NCBI GenBank assembly: GCA_903970295.1
Contig: CAJCHQ010000386.1
Location: 1-13,530 of the forward strand
Length of the DNA: 13,530 bases
Direction of reading: 5' to 3'
DNA from: Bryobacterales bacterium
GTDB lineage: Bacteria; Cyanobacteriota; Vampirovibrionia; Obscuribacterales; Obscuribacteraceae
Shown here: piece after piece, positions 1 through 7,605 of the stretch
Position numbering within the stretch: position 1 is the first letter of the stretch
How the letters are laid out: every line of letters starts with the position of its first letter
Translations under genes and position numbers: made by a program
Notes under the pieces: generated by a model
Told to the model about the DNA's origin: nothing
The model's input: only the letters and a program-made list of their open reading frames with translations
Database searches by the model: none

Positions 1-691
1 ATCCAGGAATTGAGATTCTGAGCATCCACACTCGGCCCGCGCTTGGTCGTCTCAACCGCCTGTTCTCGAAGTTCCGATAGAACAGCATGATCGGTGACGG
101 CCGCCACTTTGTTGGCCACACCCATTTGACCCATCAAACAACTATCCAGATCCAGCATGTCCAGCTTTGCGTGGGTAGAGCCAGACAGCCCTGTTCTGAT
201 ACCGTTAACGAGATCTTCAACGTTCGCGTGACCATTTTTGAGCGCATGAGATCCACCGGAAGCACCACCATCTCCTCCGCCGTGAACGTTCATTGCCAGG
301 GCGATTTTACTGGAAGGTTCGGCGCTGGTGGCATAGCTAATCAAATGCTGGAGGTCTAAAGCGGTGCCTTGAGAGCTATGAGTGACAGGCGCGGAAACAG
401 TACCGTCTTTGCAAGCTCTTCGAGCAGTTTCTCTTTGTCTTGTGCGCCCAACATTCCGCGAGCGCCGCTGTCATCCATGACTACAGCAAGATCCACGGCC
501 ACCGTCCAGGCTTGCTGCGGAGCTCCGGCTTTGACTTTGCCGCCTTGGGATAGCATGGTGTCAGCCATATACTCACCAATTAAACTACTTGAAGACGTTT
601 GTGCCGAGCCGGCTTCAGCCGGATGCGCACTCGAGTCTGCGGATGCCTGTAATGTCTTCGATCGTGTTGTTTGCTCGGTATGATTGACCAT
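1..691 (-). pseudogene. Clostripain-like C11 cysteine peptidase, frameshifted and cut by the left edge
   Basis: Clostripain-family (C11) peptidases cleave after basic residues with a His/Cys dyad. The N-terminal part (about 691 down to 400) reads as a Ser/Ala-rich leader followed by QAWTVAVDLAVVMDD and an acidic helix, like the first strand of the fold. That frame stops at 356. The rest of the family signature lies in another frame from about 415 down to 1: DGTVSAPV, GTALDLQHLISYA, then NVHGGG with the catalytic His (codon 282-284) and LDLDSCLMGQMG with the catalytic Cys (codon 138-140). The frames overlap between about 356 and 470 and the switch lies near 400-415. The second beta-strand usually found between these blocks seems to be missing, so a deletion may have caused the shift. 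The start is uncertain: ATG at 691 or GTG at 718, neither with a clear ribosome binding site. No signal peptide is visible. The C-terminus is outside the window. Family assignment is fairly sure; whether the break is biological or an assembly error is not known. Confidence 0.68.
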
Positions 692-903
692 AAACTTCGG
701 AAGCCTATGCAGCGCCACGGACTTAACAGCAACTTACTCTATTCTTCGGTGAAAGTTGTTGCAAATTCGTTTAACCTGACGGATAGGCATTTTCGAGACC
801 TGGAAGCAGACTCTGTCATGTGCCCCCTCATTGCTGAGTCGGTAGCGGGAGTAGTCTGTGGATTGAATGTACAATCGTCCTGCAATTGGGGGGACAGGGC
901 TAG

Positions 904-1461
904 ATGAACACAATAAGTAACTCATATGAATCAAGAGAGTCGAAAGAAACACGCCATCAGCGGTTTCTATTCAACATCTTCCCGTGCTATCGGGCGAACG
1001 GCGCCAAAGTGCTATTCATCGCTTCCGATTGGAAAGAAGCCAAAATCGAACTTACATTCAATTGGCTGACGAAAAACTACCTCGGCACTATATTTGGTGG
1101 CAGTATGTTCGCAGCGACAGATCCAATCTACATGATCATGTTAATCAAGATATTAGGCCCGGAATTTATAGTGGTAGACAAAGCCGCCTCGATCAAATTT
1201 ATCAAGCCTGGCAAAGGCACGCTTTATGCGACCTTCACAATCACAGACCAGGATCTCGACGACATAAGAGAGGCTCTGAATAACAGCAAGAAAATGGAAA
1301 AGACTTTTACAGTAACTCTGGTTGATAAAGACGATACTCCACATGCCACAATCGAGCGAGTTATCTACATCCGACGCAAACCAAAAGATAGGAGCGCCGG
1401 CAAAGCCGAACCGTCGAATCTAGAGGACAAGAAGGCTCAGTTAGGGTTCGACCACCGTTGA
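904..1461 (+). CDS. DUF4442 domain protein (hotdog-fold, thioesterase-like)
   Basis: A 185-residue protein whose residues about 22-140 match the DUF4442 pattern: an N-terminal FPCYRANGAKV stretch, then a core with NYLGTIFGGSMFAATDPIY (about 58-76), VDKAASIKFIKPGKG (91-105) and an ITDQDLDDIREAL segment. DUF4442 proteins belong to the hotdog superfamily, which contains acyl-CoA thioesterases and dehydratases. The GGSMFAATDP segment corresponds to the long central hotdog helix and its lead-in loop. The substrate is not predictable. The C-terminal 30 residues are charged and low in complexity, an extension beyond the usual domain. The protein has no signal peptide and is probably cytoplasmic. A G-rich stretch (GGGGACAGG) just upstream serves as ribosome binding site for the ATG. 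The tRNA gene begins 46 bases after the stop, on the same strand. Confidence 0.82.
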   Translation: MNTISNSYESRESKETRHQRFLFNIFPCYRANGAKVLFIASDWKEAKIELTFNWLTKNYLGTIFGGSMFAATDPIYMIMLIKILGPEFIVVDKAASIKFIKPGKGTLYATFTITDQDLDDIREALNNSKKMEKTFTVTLVDKDDTPHATIERVIYIRRKPKDRSAGKAEPSNLEDKKAQLGFDHR

Positions 1462-1507
1462 CAGATGGATAACATATTCAATAGACTTGCCTTAGGGACA
1501 TACGTTT

Positions 1508-1579
1508 TGGGGTGTCGCCAAGCGGTAAGGCGCCTGGTTCTGGTCCAGGTATTCCGAGGTTCGAATCCTTGCACCCCAG
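1508..1579 (+). tRNA. tRNA-Gln (anticodon CUG)
   Basis: A full cloverleaf can be folded by eye. The acceptor stem TGGGGTG (1508-1514) pairs with CACCCCA (1572-1578), and the discriminator is G1579, as is usual for glutamine tRNAs. The D arm is GCC/GGC with an AAGCGGTAA loop. The anticodon stem CCTGG/CCAGG encloses the loop TTCTGGT, placing CTG at 1540-1542, which reads CAG. The variable loop is five bases. The T arm is CGAGG/CCTTG with one G-U pair and a TTCGAAT loop. The CCA end is not encoded. It lies 96 bases upstream of the M3 peptidase start on the same strand, so an upstream in-frame extension of that peptidase across the tRNA is not real. Confidence 0.97.
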
Positions 1580-1674
1580 TTATCCCCTCTGGCAGGCGAA
1601 AGCACTCCTGGGCCCGTTGGGCTTCAGGGGAATTTTCAACGGGAATTAGCTCTGCCATTAAATTGCGAGGATCG

Positions 1675-3816
1675 ATGAAAAGAAGGACGTTCCTGAAAGG
1701 CGCAATGGCGCTTATGGCACTCGATGGAGGTTTTCTTGTGAGCCTTAAACAGTCACTGGCTGAGACGGTATCCCTCGGTCCTTTGCTCGATCCCTGGAAA
1801 GGTCCGCACAACGGTATTCCGCGTTTCGATCTGGTGAAAATTGAAGAGTTGAAACCAGCTTTGCTGAAGGGTATGGATCTCAAGCGTGCTGAAATTTTGA
1901 CAATTACCAGCCTGCCCGACAAGCCGACCTTCGAAAATAGCGTAGCGGCCTTCGAGGACTGCGGGCGTCCTTACAATCGAACGAATCGCTTTTTCGACAT
2001 CTACACATCGACGATGAACGATAAAAAGATGCAAGCGATTGAAACTGAAATGAAGCCGTTGATGGCGAAATTCGATGATGAAGTAATTCAGAATGACCCA
2101 CTCTTTCAGCGTCTCAAAACCGTTTTCGAAGCGCGCACAACAAGTGGACTGACATCGGAACAGCAGCGCTTGACCGAAGTTTTCTACACGGAATTTTCGC
2201 GTCAGGGTGCCGGACTGGATGCCGAAAAAAAGAAACGTTTGCGAGAAATCAACGAAAAAATAGCTTCTCTCTTCACGACCTTCCGCCACAACATGCTTGC
2301 CGATGAAGAAAACTATAATCTGGTACTCGAAAACGAAACGGATTTGGCCGGACTTTCAGATAGTCTGAAAGCGGCAGCCGCAGCCCAGGCAGAAGCGAAA
2401 GGCATGAAAGGCAAATGGGCAATTGCGAATACTCGCTCGTCGATGGAACCGTTCTTGACCTTCTCTTCCCGCCGGGATCTGCGCGAAAAAGGCTGGCACA
2501 TGTGGACGCGCCGAGGGGACAACAACGACTCCCACGACAACAAAGCGACGATCGGCGAGATCTTAAAGCTGCGCGCCGAGCGGGCGAGAATTCTTGGTTA
2601 CCCGACACATGCTGACTGGATTCTAGCCGACAACATGGCTAAGACCCCTGACGCGGCAATGAAACTGATGCTCAGAGTTTGGAAAGCCGCGGTTGGTCGA
2701 GTGCACGCAGAAGTTGCCGACATGCAAGCGATTGCTGATAAGGAAGACACCAAGATTACAATCGAACCCTGGGATTATCGCTATTACGCTGAAAAAGTTC
2801 GCAAAGAAAAATATGACATCGATCAAAACGAAGTGAAAGAGTATTTGCAACTCGATAAAATTCGCGAGGGAATGTTCTGGGCGGCGAACAAAGTTTACGG
2901 CTTAGAAATGGTCAAGGTCGAGGATGTGCCAGTCGTGCAGCCAGACATCACCGTTTACGAAGTTAGACGTGGTGGCAAGCAAATTGGCTTATGGTATTTC
3001 GATCCATACGCGCGCGACGGTAAAACCTCGGGTGCCTGGATGAATGAATACTGCACACAAGAAAAATTCCGCGGCATCGTCACCCCGATAGTTTCGAACA
3101 ATGCTAATTTTGTAAAGGGAAAGCCGGGAGAGCCCGTTCTCATATCATGGGACGATGCAACAACGATGTTCCACGAATTCGGCCACGCATTGCACGGTCT
3201 GCAATCCAACGTCAATTATCCATCGCTTGCTGGCACCAATGTGAAGCGTGACTTCGTCGAATTCCCAAGCCAGGTCAACGAACGCTGGATTATGACGAAC
3301 GAAGTGCTGAACAAATTCGCAGTGCATTACAAAACAGGCAAGCCCATTCCAGAAGCACTGGTTGCGAAGATCAAAAAGTCGAAGACGTTCAATCAGGGAT
3401 TCTCGACTGTGGAGTATCTAGCATCTGCAATTTACGATATGAAGATCCATCTGGCAGCGACTCCAGATAAGACTATCGATCCAGATGAATTCGAGCGCGT
3501 AACGATGGCGGAAATCGGTTGTCCCAAAGAAGTGATCATGCGGCACCGTCCGACTGGTTTCGGACACATCTTCGCCGATGACGGATACTCGGCAGGATAT
3601 TACGTTTACATCTGGGCCGATACGATGTCAGCCGATGCGGCTGAGGCTTTCGTCGAAGCTGGGGGACTCTACGACAGAGCCACTTGCGATCGTTTCCGTG
3701 ACACCATATTCAGTGTTGGCAATTCGGTCGCACCCGATGTTGCTTTCCGCAATTTCCGTGGTCGCGATGTAGACACGAATGCGCTCATGCGCGATCGTGG
3801 ATTTCCGGTGGCGTGA
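1675..3816 (+). CDS. Tat-exported M3-family zinc metallopeptidase (dipeptidyl carboxypeptidase/oligopeptidase A-like)
   Basis: M3 peptidases are zinc enzymes that cut short peptides; the Dcp branch removes C-terminal dipeptides. The 713-residue protein begins with a Tat signal, KRRTFLKG at residues 2-9, followed by a hydrophobic stretch ending near SLA-ET (about 28). The zinc site is complete: HEFGH at 500-504, with E529 in DFVEFPSQ as the third ligand. The YPSLAGT...RDFVEFPSQVNERW block is typical of Dcp-like members, and DDGYSAGYYVY (636-645) gives the substrate-binding tyrosines. Length agrees with the family (about 680-720). The start at 1675 is chosen because the open frame further upstream crosses the tRNA, and because GAGG precedes this ATG and the Tat signal begins here. 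Many M3 enzymes are cytoplasmic, so a clear Tat leader implies extracytoplasmic peptide breakdown here. The ureohydrolase starts 27 bases after the stop, probably in the same transcript. Confidence 0.93.
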   Translation: MKRRTFLKGAMALMALDGGFLVSLKQSLAETVSLGPLLDPWKGPHNGIPRFDLVKIEELKPALLKGMDLKRAEILTITSLPDKPTFENSVAAFEDCGRPYNRTNRFFDIYTSTMNDKKMQAIETEMKPLMAKFDDEVIQNDPLFQRLKTVFEARTTSGLTSEQQRLTEVFYTEFSRQGAGLDAEKKKRLREINEKIASLFTTFRHNMLADEENYNLVLENETDLAGLSDSLKAAAAAQAEAKGMKGKWAIANTRSSMEPFLTFSSRRDLREKGWHMWTRRGDNNDSHDNKATIGEILKLRAERARILGYPTHADWILADNMAKTPDAAMKLMLRVWKAAVGRVHAEVADMQAIADKEDTKITIEPWDYRYYAEKVRKEKYDIDQNEVKEYLQLDKIREGMFWAANKVYGLEMVKVEDVPVVQPDITVYEVRRGGKQIGLWYFDPYARDGKTSGAWMNEYCTQEKFRGIVTPIVSNNANFVKGKPGEPVLISWDDATTMFHEFGHALHGLQSNVNYPSLAGTNVKRDFVEFPSQVNERWIMTNEVLNKFAVHYKTGKPIPEALVAKIKKSKTFNQGFSTVEYLASAIYDMKIHLAATPDKTIDPDEFERVTMAEIGCPKEVIMRHRPTGFGHIFADDGYSAGYYVYIWADTMSADAAEAFVEAGGLYDRATCDRFRDTIFSVGNSVAPDVAFRNFRGRDVDTNALMRDRGFPVA

Positions 3817-3843
3817 AGAAAAGGCAAATGATGGAGAATGGCC

Positions 3844-4884
3844 ATGACCACCGAGCTAAAAACTGATGTTTTCGATCCAAACGCTGTCGCATTCGGCGAG
3901 GGCATCTACGGCCTGCCTTTTACTACTAAAACTGCGCAGCAAGTAATCATTCCGATACCCTGGGAAGCCACAGTTTCTTACCGGCAGGGAACCGCTAAGG
4001 GCCCCCAGGCGATCTTACGGGCCTCACGGCAGGTAGATCTTTTCGATCCGGATGTTCCAGATGCCTGGAAACTCGGGCTGGCAATAGACGAAATGCCAGC
4101 CGATTTATTGGCTTTGAACGATCAGACCCGAAAAGACGTGGAGATACATCTATCGAATCTTGAATCTGGTAGCAGCCAACCGGAATTACTCGATCGTATA
4201 AATGCCAAATGCAAAATCATGAATGCATTTGTACGCGAAAGAGCGAAACACTTTTTAGAGCAAGGCAAATTAGTTTACGCAATCGGCGGCGATCACAGCA
4301 CGCCACTTGGTCTTATTCAAGAATTGGCCGAGCGCAGTGAATTTGGCATTCTGCACTTTGATGCACATGCTGATTTGCGAAACGCCTATGAAGGTTTTGA
4401 ATTTTCGCACGCGTCGATAATGTTCAACGTTATGAAATTGCCAAACGTGATCAAGTTAGTGCAAGTTGGTATTCGTGACTACTGCGAAGATGAAGTGGCC
4501 TTAGTACACGAATCTGATGGTCGCATCGTTATGTTCACCGACCGCGAACTGAAAGCAAGGCAATTCGATGGCGATTCATGGCGAACAATTTGCCGTTCAA
4601 TTGTGCAGAAGCTGCCGGAACAAGTCTATGTCAGTTTTGATGTGGATGGATTAGATCCAAAACTTTGTCCCAATACCGGCACACCTGTACCAGGTGGGCT
4701 GGAATTCGAGCAATCGATCTTCCTCATTCGTGAAGTAGTATCTAGCGGCAGGAAGATCATCGGCTTCGATTTGAACGAAGTTGCTCCAGGCGAAGATGAA
4801 TGGGATGCCTGTGTGGGCGCCAGAATTTTCTATCGAATTGCTAACCTCACCGCCCTGTCAAACAAGCTGCAACCCCAGATCTGA
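3844..4884 (+). CDS. Ureohydrolase family protein (agmatinase/arginase/formiminoglutamase-like)
   Basis: Ureohydrolases use two manganese ions to split urea or formamide from guanidino or formimino compounds such as agmatine, arginine or formiminoglutamate. All metal motifs are present in the 346-residue protein: GGDHS with H151, DAHAD with D173, H175 and D177, and DVDGLDP with D266 and D268. An N-terminal PIPWEATVSYRQGTAKGP block is the usual ureohydrolase N-motif. Between it and GGDHS there is a longer helical segment (about 80-140), as in the larger agmatinase-family proteins, which is why the length exceeds the usual 300. The substrate cannot be fixed from sequence. An ATG at 3838 is also in frame, but GGAG at 3833-3836 is only one base from it and seven from the ATG at 3844, so 3844 is preferred. 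Cytoplasmic, and probably co-transcribed with the upstream M3 peptidase; peptide-derived arginine or agmatine would be a sensible substrate (inference). Confidence 0.9.
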   Translation: MTTELKTDVFDPNAVAFGEGIYGLPFTTKTAQQVIIPIPWEATVSYRQGTAKGPQAILRASRQVDLFDPDVPDAWKLGLAIDEMPADLLALNDQTRKDVEIHLSNLESGSSQPELLDRINAKCKIMNAFVRERAKHFLEQGKLVYAIGGDHSTPLGLIQELAERSEFGILHFDAHADLRNAYEGFEFSHASIMFNVMKLPNVIKLVQVGIRDYCEDEVALVHESDGRIVMFTDRELKARQFDGDSWRTICRSIVQKLPEQVYVSFDVDGLDPKLCPNTGTPVPGGLEFEQSIFLIREVVSSGRKIIGFDLNEVAPGEDEWDACVGARIFYRIANLTALSNKLQPQI

Positions 4885-4907
4885 CATATGGCCCGCACGA
4901 CCTAGAT

Positions 4908-4923
4908 CTGCATGAGCATGCAG
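4908..4923. repeat. Perfect inverted repeat downstream of the ureohydrolase gene
   Basis: CTGCATG is followed by AG and then CATGCAG, a perfect 7-base inverted repeat with a 2-base centre. It sits 24 bases after the ureohydrolase stop. There is no T tract after it, so it is not a standard intrinsic terminator; it may be a protein-binding palindrome, an RNA 3' hairpin or chance. I see nothing else definable in 4885-5060. Confidence 0.4.
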
Positions 4924-5060
4924 ACACGGGCACGCCGACGGAATTAGTTCGTCTTAGGCATCGCACACTCGTATTTCCCGCACAGCATGTCAAACAGATG
5001 TCAGCTTGCAACCATAGCATGAACTCAAGGTGAAGTTCTTTCCGCCACAGGTGATGACAT

Positions 5061-5465
5061 ATGACGATTACGTTCGAGAAATTCGAAGCGACCAAAACTC
5101 CGACTGGTGCAACTCCAGATGCAAGCTCGGCGGCAATGTCCGAAATTCATGGGCTGCGTCTAAAAGGGAATCCGACGCTGGACGGAAACGCTGCAACTGG
5201 CGGTTCAGCGAACGACATAATCGATGCTCAGCTTGTTATTGGTGGTGGTCACCGCGGTGGTGGCGTATACCTCAATTTCGGACCACCGCCTGTAGTACCA
5301 CCTCCGGTTCATCGTGAACCACTCTGCCCCGCAGTTGTGTCCGAGCCCCCCAACCGGTGGCAGCCATATCCACATACAGCGACGAAAATGGTGCCATGCT
5401 GGGAGTTGCAACAACAACAACAACAACGACAGATACCGCAATATCCACCTCAGAACCGGTATTAA
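5061..5465 (+). CDS. Hypothetical low-complexity Pro/Gln-rich protein
   Basis: A 134-residue protein that I do not recognise. The N-terminal third is Thr/Ala/Ser-rich with no signal peptide. The middle has VIGGGHRGGGVYLNFG, followed by a proline run (PPPVVPPPV) and a C-terminus with six consecutive glutamines and QYPPQNRY at the end. The profile suggests a disordered or surface-associated protein. AGGTGAT sits a few bases before the ATG and supports this start. An overlapping frame from 5030 gives a Trp/Arg/Cys-rich product and looks like a shadow. It ends 19 bases from the convergent SDR gene with no terminator hairpin visible between them. Moderately likely to be a real gene. Confidence 0.55.
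   Translation: MTITFEKFEATKTPTGATPDASSAAMSEIHGLRLKGNPTLDGNAATGGSANDIIDAQLVIGGGHRGGGVYLNFGPPPVVPPPVHREPLCPAVVSEPPNRWQPYPHTATKMVPCWELQQQQQQRQIPQYPPQNRY
5409..5426 (+). repeat. (CAA)6 trinucleotide repeat inside the Pro/Gln-rich ORF
   Basis: Six exact CAA codons in a row encode six glutamines. All six codons are identical, which marks it as a simple repeat prone to in-frame length change. Confidence 0.85.
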
Positions 5466-5484
5466 CCTTAACTCCAGTGCGACA

Positions 5485-6591
5485 CTAAACGGCCGGAATG
5501 ATCCTATCAGCCCGAAGCCGCTCGAATAAATCTAAAAACGATCTGTCAGTTTCTTGATATTCGAGAAACCCGAGACGACGACTTTTGGACATGTCGGTGA
5601 ATGTCTCCATGGTGCGTCCAAGATCAGCGTCCGTATGCCACCATGAAGAAAGAGTCGAGATATCGTTTTTGACGAGGTTATGCTTTGCCACAATTCGATC
5701 CCAGATCGGTGCGGCGTCAGCCATCGCTGTTTCAAGAACAGTCGGATGTCCCGGATATTCCCCTGGCTCGACTCCTAGACCCTGCGCGACGACGCGCCAC
5801 AGTCTGCGCCAACGAAACAGATCGCCATTAACAATATTCAGCGCTTGATTAGCCGCCGCAGGCGAAGTGGCGGCCCACTCCAAATGATGCGCTAGAATGC
5901 GGGCGTCGGTGACATCAGTGACGGCCTCATATTGCTGCAATGATCCCGGAAAGACGAATGGACGACCTGTCTCCTTGCAGATGCTCGCGTAAACAGCAAG
6001 CGTTACGCCCATATTCATAGCATTACCGATGGCCCAGCCGATCACAGTGTGCGGTCGATGTACCGACCAGGTGAAACCTTGACGCGAGGCTCGATCAAAC
6101 AAAATATCTTCTTGAGTGTAGTAAAAATTTTCGTAAGGAAGGCGCGGCTGATCCTCTCGGAACGGAGTTTCTGGTTTAGCTTTGGCATATGCCTCGAATG
6201 GCCCGAGATAGTGCTTCAGTCCCGTGACCAGTGCGACGTGGGCAGGTTTGCCACCCCCGGCCGCCAGTCCATCCAGCACGTTACCGAGCATCTCTCCGTT
6301 GACTCGACAATTTTCCGTCTCAGTGGCCTGCCGCAACCAGCTACAAAAAAACACGTGGCTCGGTTTCACTGATTTCAATGCATCAGCCGTTGCGGACTTT
6401 TTGGTTACGTCAACAGATAACGGTTGCACTCGAGGCAAGTCGGTCGGCGGTCGGCGGGAAATGCCGGTAACCTGCCAGCCACTTTTAATGAGCTGACTAG
6501 CCAAATTATGACCAGTAATGCCGGTCACGCCTACTATAAGAGCATGTTTGGCATTCGCTGACTTGCTGACGTCTTGGGATTTGGAACTCAT
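5485..6591 (-). CDS. PRISE-type SDR oxidoreductase (progesterone 5-beta-reductase/iridoid synthase-like)
   Basis: Members of this short-chain dehydrogenase subfamily reduce activated C=C bonds of enones using NADPH. The 368-residue protein has the nucleotide-binding loop GVTGITG at 21-27, an SRRPP segment (45-49) that fits NADPH 2'-phosphate binding, and the two hallmarks of the subfamily: TGLKHYLGPF (123-132) with the catalytic lysine K126, and NFYYTQED (155-162) with the catalytic tyrosine (Y157 or Y158). HRPHTVIGWAIGNAMN (178-193) is the usual block that follows. Length is normal for the family. About 15 N-terminal residues precede the fold; there is no signal peptide, so it is cytoplasmic. 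GAGGA lies about five bases before the ATG. The physiological substrate in bacteria is generally unknown; plant relatives act on steroids and 8-oxogeranial. It follows the ferritin-like gene on the same strand, but the hairpin at 6659-6692 makes separate transcription likely. Confidence 0.88.
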   Translation of the reverse strand: MSSKSQDVSKSANAKHALIVGVTGITGHNLASQLIKSGWQVTGISRRPPTDLPRVQPLSVDVTKKSATADALKSVKPSHVFFCSWLRQATETENCRVNGEMLGNVLDGLAAGGGKPAHVALVTGLKHYLGPFEAYAKAKPETPFREDQPRLPYENFYYTQEDILFDRASRQGFTWSVHRPHTVIGWAIGNAMNMGVTLAVYASICKETGRPFVFPGSLQQYEAVTDVTDARILAHHLEWAATSPAAANQALNIVNGDLFRWRRLWRVVAQGLGVEPGEYPGHPTVLETAMADAAPIWDRIVAKHNLVKNDISTLSSWWHTDADLGRTMETFTDMSKSRRLGFLEYQETDRSFLDLFERLRADRIIPAV

Positions 6592-6658
6592 TGCTTCCTC
6601 GGGTTTTATCGATGAAGAAGCATATCAAACATAGAGAAGAGAACCAAATTACCGATAT

Positions 6659-6692
6659 CAAACGAAAGCAGACCGGTAGGAGTCGGTCTGCT
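6659..6692 (-). terminator. Rho-independent terminator after the ferritin-like gene
   Basis: A perfect 9-bp stem, AGCAGACCG (6667-6675) with CGGTCTGCT (6684-6692) and an 8-base loop, is followed on the minus strand by TTTCGTTTG. It begins 30 bases after the stop of the DUF2383 gene and before the start of the SDR gene, the right place to end the upstream minus-strand transcript. The U tract is interrupted by CG, so strength is uncertain. Confidence 0.75.
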
Positions 6693-6722
6693 GCCGCATA
6701 ATTACTTACACAAACACAATTG

Positions 6723-7151
6723 TTAGTTAAGGGAGTGCTTCAAATCTCTCATCTTTGCGTGTGTGCCTTCTTGCTTAGGCATCAAAGCGCTGGCGATCGC
6801 TTGAACGTTGGGGTCATTGTCGGCTATTAGTTTCTTGTAGTCCGCCATTCCTTTGTCTTCGCCTTCTTCCAGAACCGCGACTGAAGCTTTGTCACCAAGG
6901 GCAGTGGCACCGCCCTCAATCAACTTCACGAAAGCGCCCCAGGCTCCGGAGTCCGCAACAGGACTTCCACCAAGCTCTTTGACCTTCTGTACAAGAGTGT
7001 CGACTCTGCCACTATGGCAGATATGACAATTCTTAAGATCTTCTTTTATAGCAGGATCTTTAACTTTTTCGAGAGCTTGCCGGTAAGTCTCAACTGCCGA
7101 CAACTCACCTTTCAAAAGTCCATTCAATTTGTCTACGCATTCTGTACTCAT
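6723..7151 (-). CDS. DUF2383 (PA2169-type) ferritin-like four-helix bundle protein
   Basis: A 142-residue, all-helical protein. Helix 1 has GELSAVETYRQALEKV (15-30) and helix 2 runs from about 32 to 60, ending in KELGGSPVADSG, the loop typical of DUF2383; the third and fourth helices follow and the end LMPKQEGTHAKMRDLKHSL matches the family. DUF2383 proteins resemble ferritin-like bundles and are often linked to stress, but have no settled function. Unusual here is C42-H-I-C45-H46 in helix 2, where I would expect a His-containing segment without cysteines. Formally it is a CxxCH heme c motif, but there is no signal peptide, so covalent heme attachment is unlikely; cysteine metal binding or redox activity is possible. 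AGGAGAAG lies upstream at a slightly long distance. It ends at a clear hairpin terminator. Confidence 0.83.
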   Translation of the reverse strand: MSTECVDKLNGLLKGELSAVETYRQALEKVKDPAIKEDLKNCHICHSGRVDTLVQKVKELGGSPVADSGAWGAFVKLIEGGATALGDKASVAVLEEGEDKGMADYKKLIADNDPNVQAIASALMPKQEGTHAKMRDLKHSLN

Positions 7152-7295
7152 AACTTTTTCACTTCTCCTATTGGTTTCGAATTGTACGTGACTGCACGCG
7201 ACCCTTCTATAATTTCCGTTTGCTATACGCGGGAAACACTCTCATGGAGCTCGCTCAACTAGAGACGAGTTTTCCGCCGTGCGCTCATAGCACCG

Positions 7296-7505
7296 TCAGC
7301 CAGATGTGGCGCTCTGTCGTTTCGAGTGACTGCCAAGACATTCGCTGGTGCAAACGTGGTGCCCATCGGCTTCATCGATCGACTGCTGTGACACAGGCTT
7401 TTTCTGCTCTTCTTCGTTGATCTTTCTTTGCTTTTCGCTGATCGGTGGCACCCCGTTTGGATGCATGTAATCGATCTCCGGTTGCTCTTCTTCTTCTTTT
7501 TTCAT
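7296..7505 (-). CDS. Small charged hypothetical protein (69 aa)
   Basis: I do not recognise this protein. The N-terminus is acidic and lysine-rich (MKKEEEEQPE), then DYMHPNGVPPISEKQ, a charged linker, and a C-terminal HHVCTSECLGSH segment with two cysteines and three histidines that could hold a metal ion. No signal peptide or membrane segment. The strongest evidence that it is real is GGAGGT placed nine bases before the ATG. It is 144 bases upstream of the ferritin-like gene on the same strand. An overlapping plus-strand frame at 7220-7420 looks like its shadow. Confidence 0.6.
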   Translation of the reverse strand: MKKEEEEQPEIDYMHPNGVPPISEKQRKINEEEQKKPVSQQSIDEADGHHVCTSECLGSHSKRQSATSG

Positions 7506-7605
7506 GCGATTGTTTACCTCCGCGTCCAGCCGGAGACGGGGGCGTTGAATTTTGGTTCCGAGATTAAAACGATGAAGTAGAATCGGAATAAATCGCTTGA
7601 CGTGC

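Noticed and set aside
671..952. Small ORFs on both strands between the clostripain and DUF4442 genes
   Set aside because: No ribosome binding site or recognisable family; the region is a 200-base divergent intergenic stretch.
1465..1674. N-terminal extension of the M3 peptidase frame up to 1465
   Set aside because: The extension runs through the tRNA-Gln gene; the Tat signal and GAGG motif place the start at 1675.
5030..5317. Overlapping plus-strand ORF next to the Pro/Gln-rich protein
   Set aside because: Its product is rich in Trp, Arg and Cys, typical of a shadow frame; the 5061 frame has a better start site.
7010..7030. c-type cytochrome based on CHICH
   Set aside because: One CxxCH inside a helix of a ferritin-like fold with no export signal is not enough for heme c.
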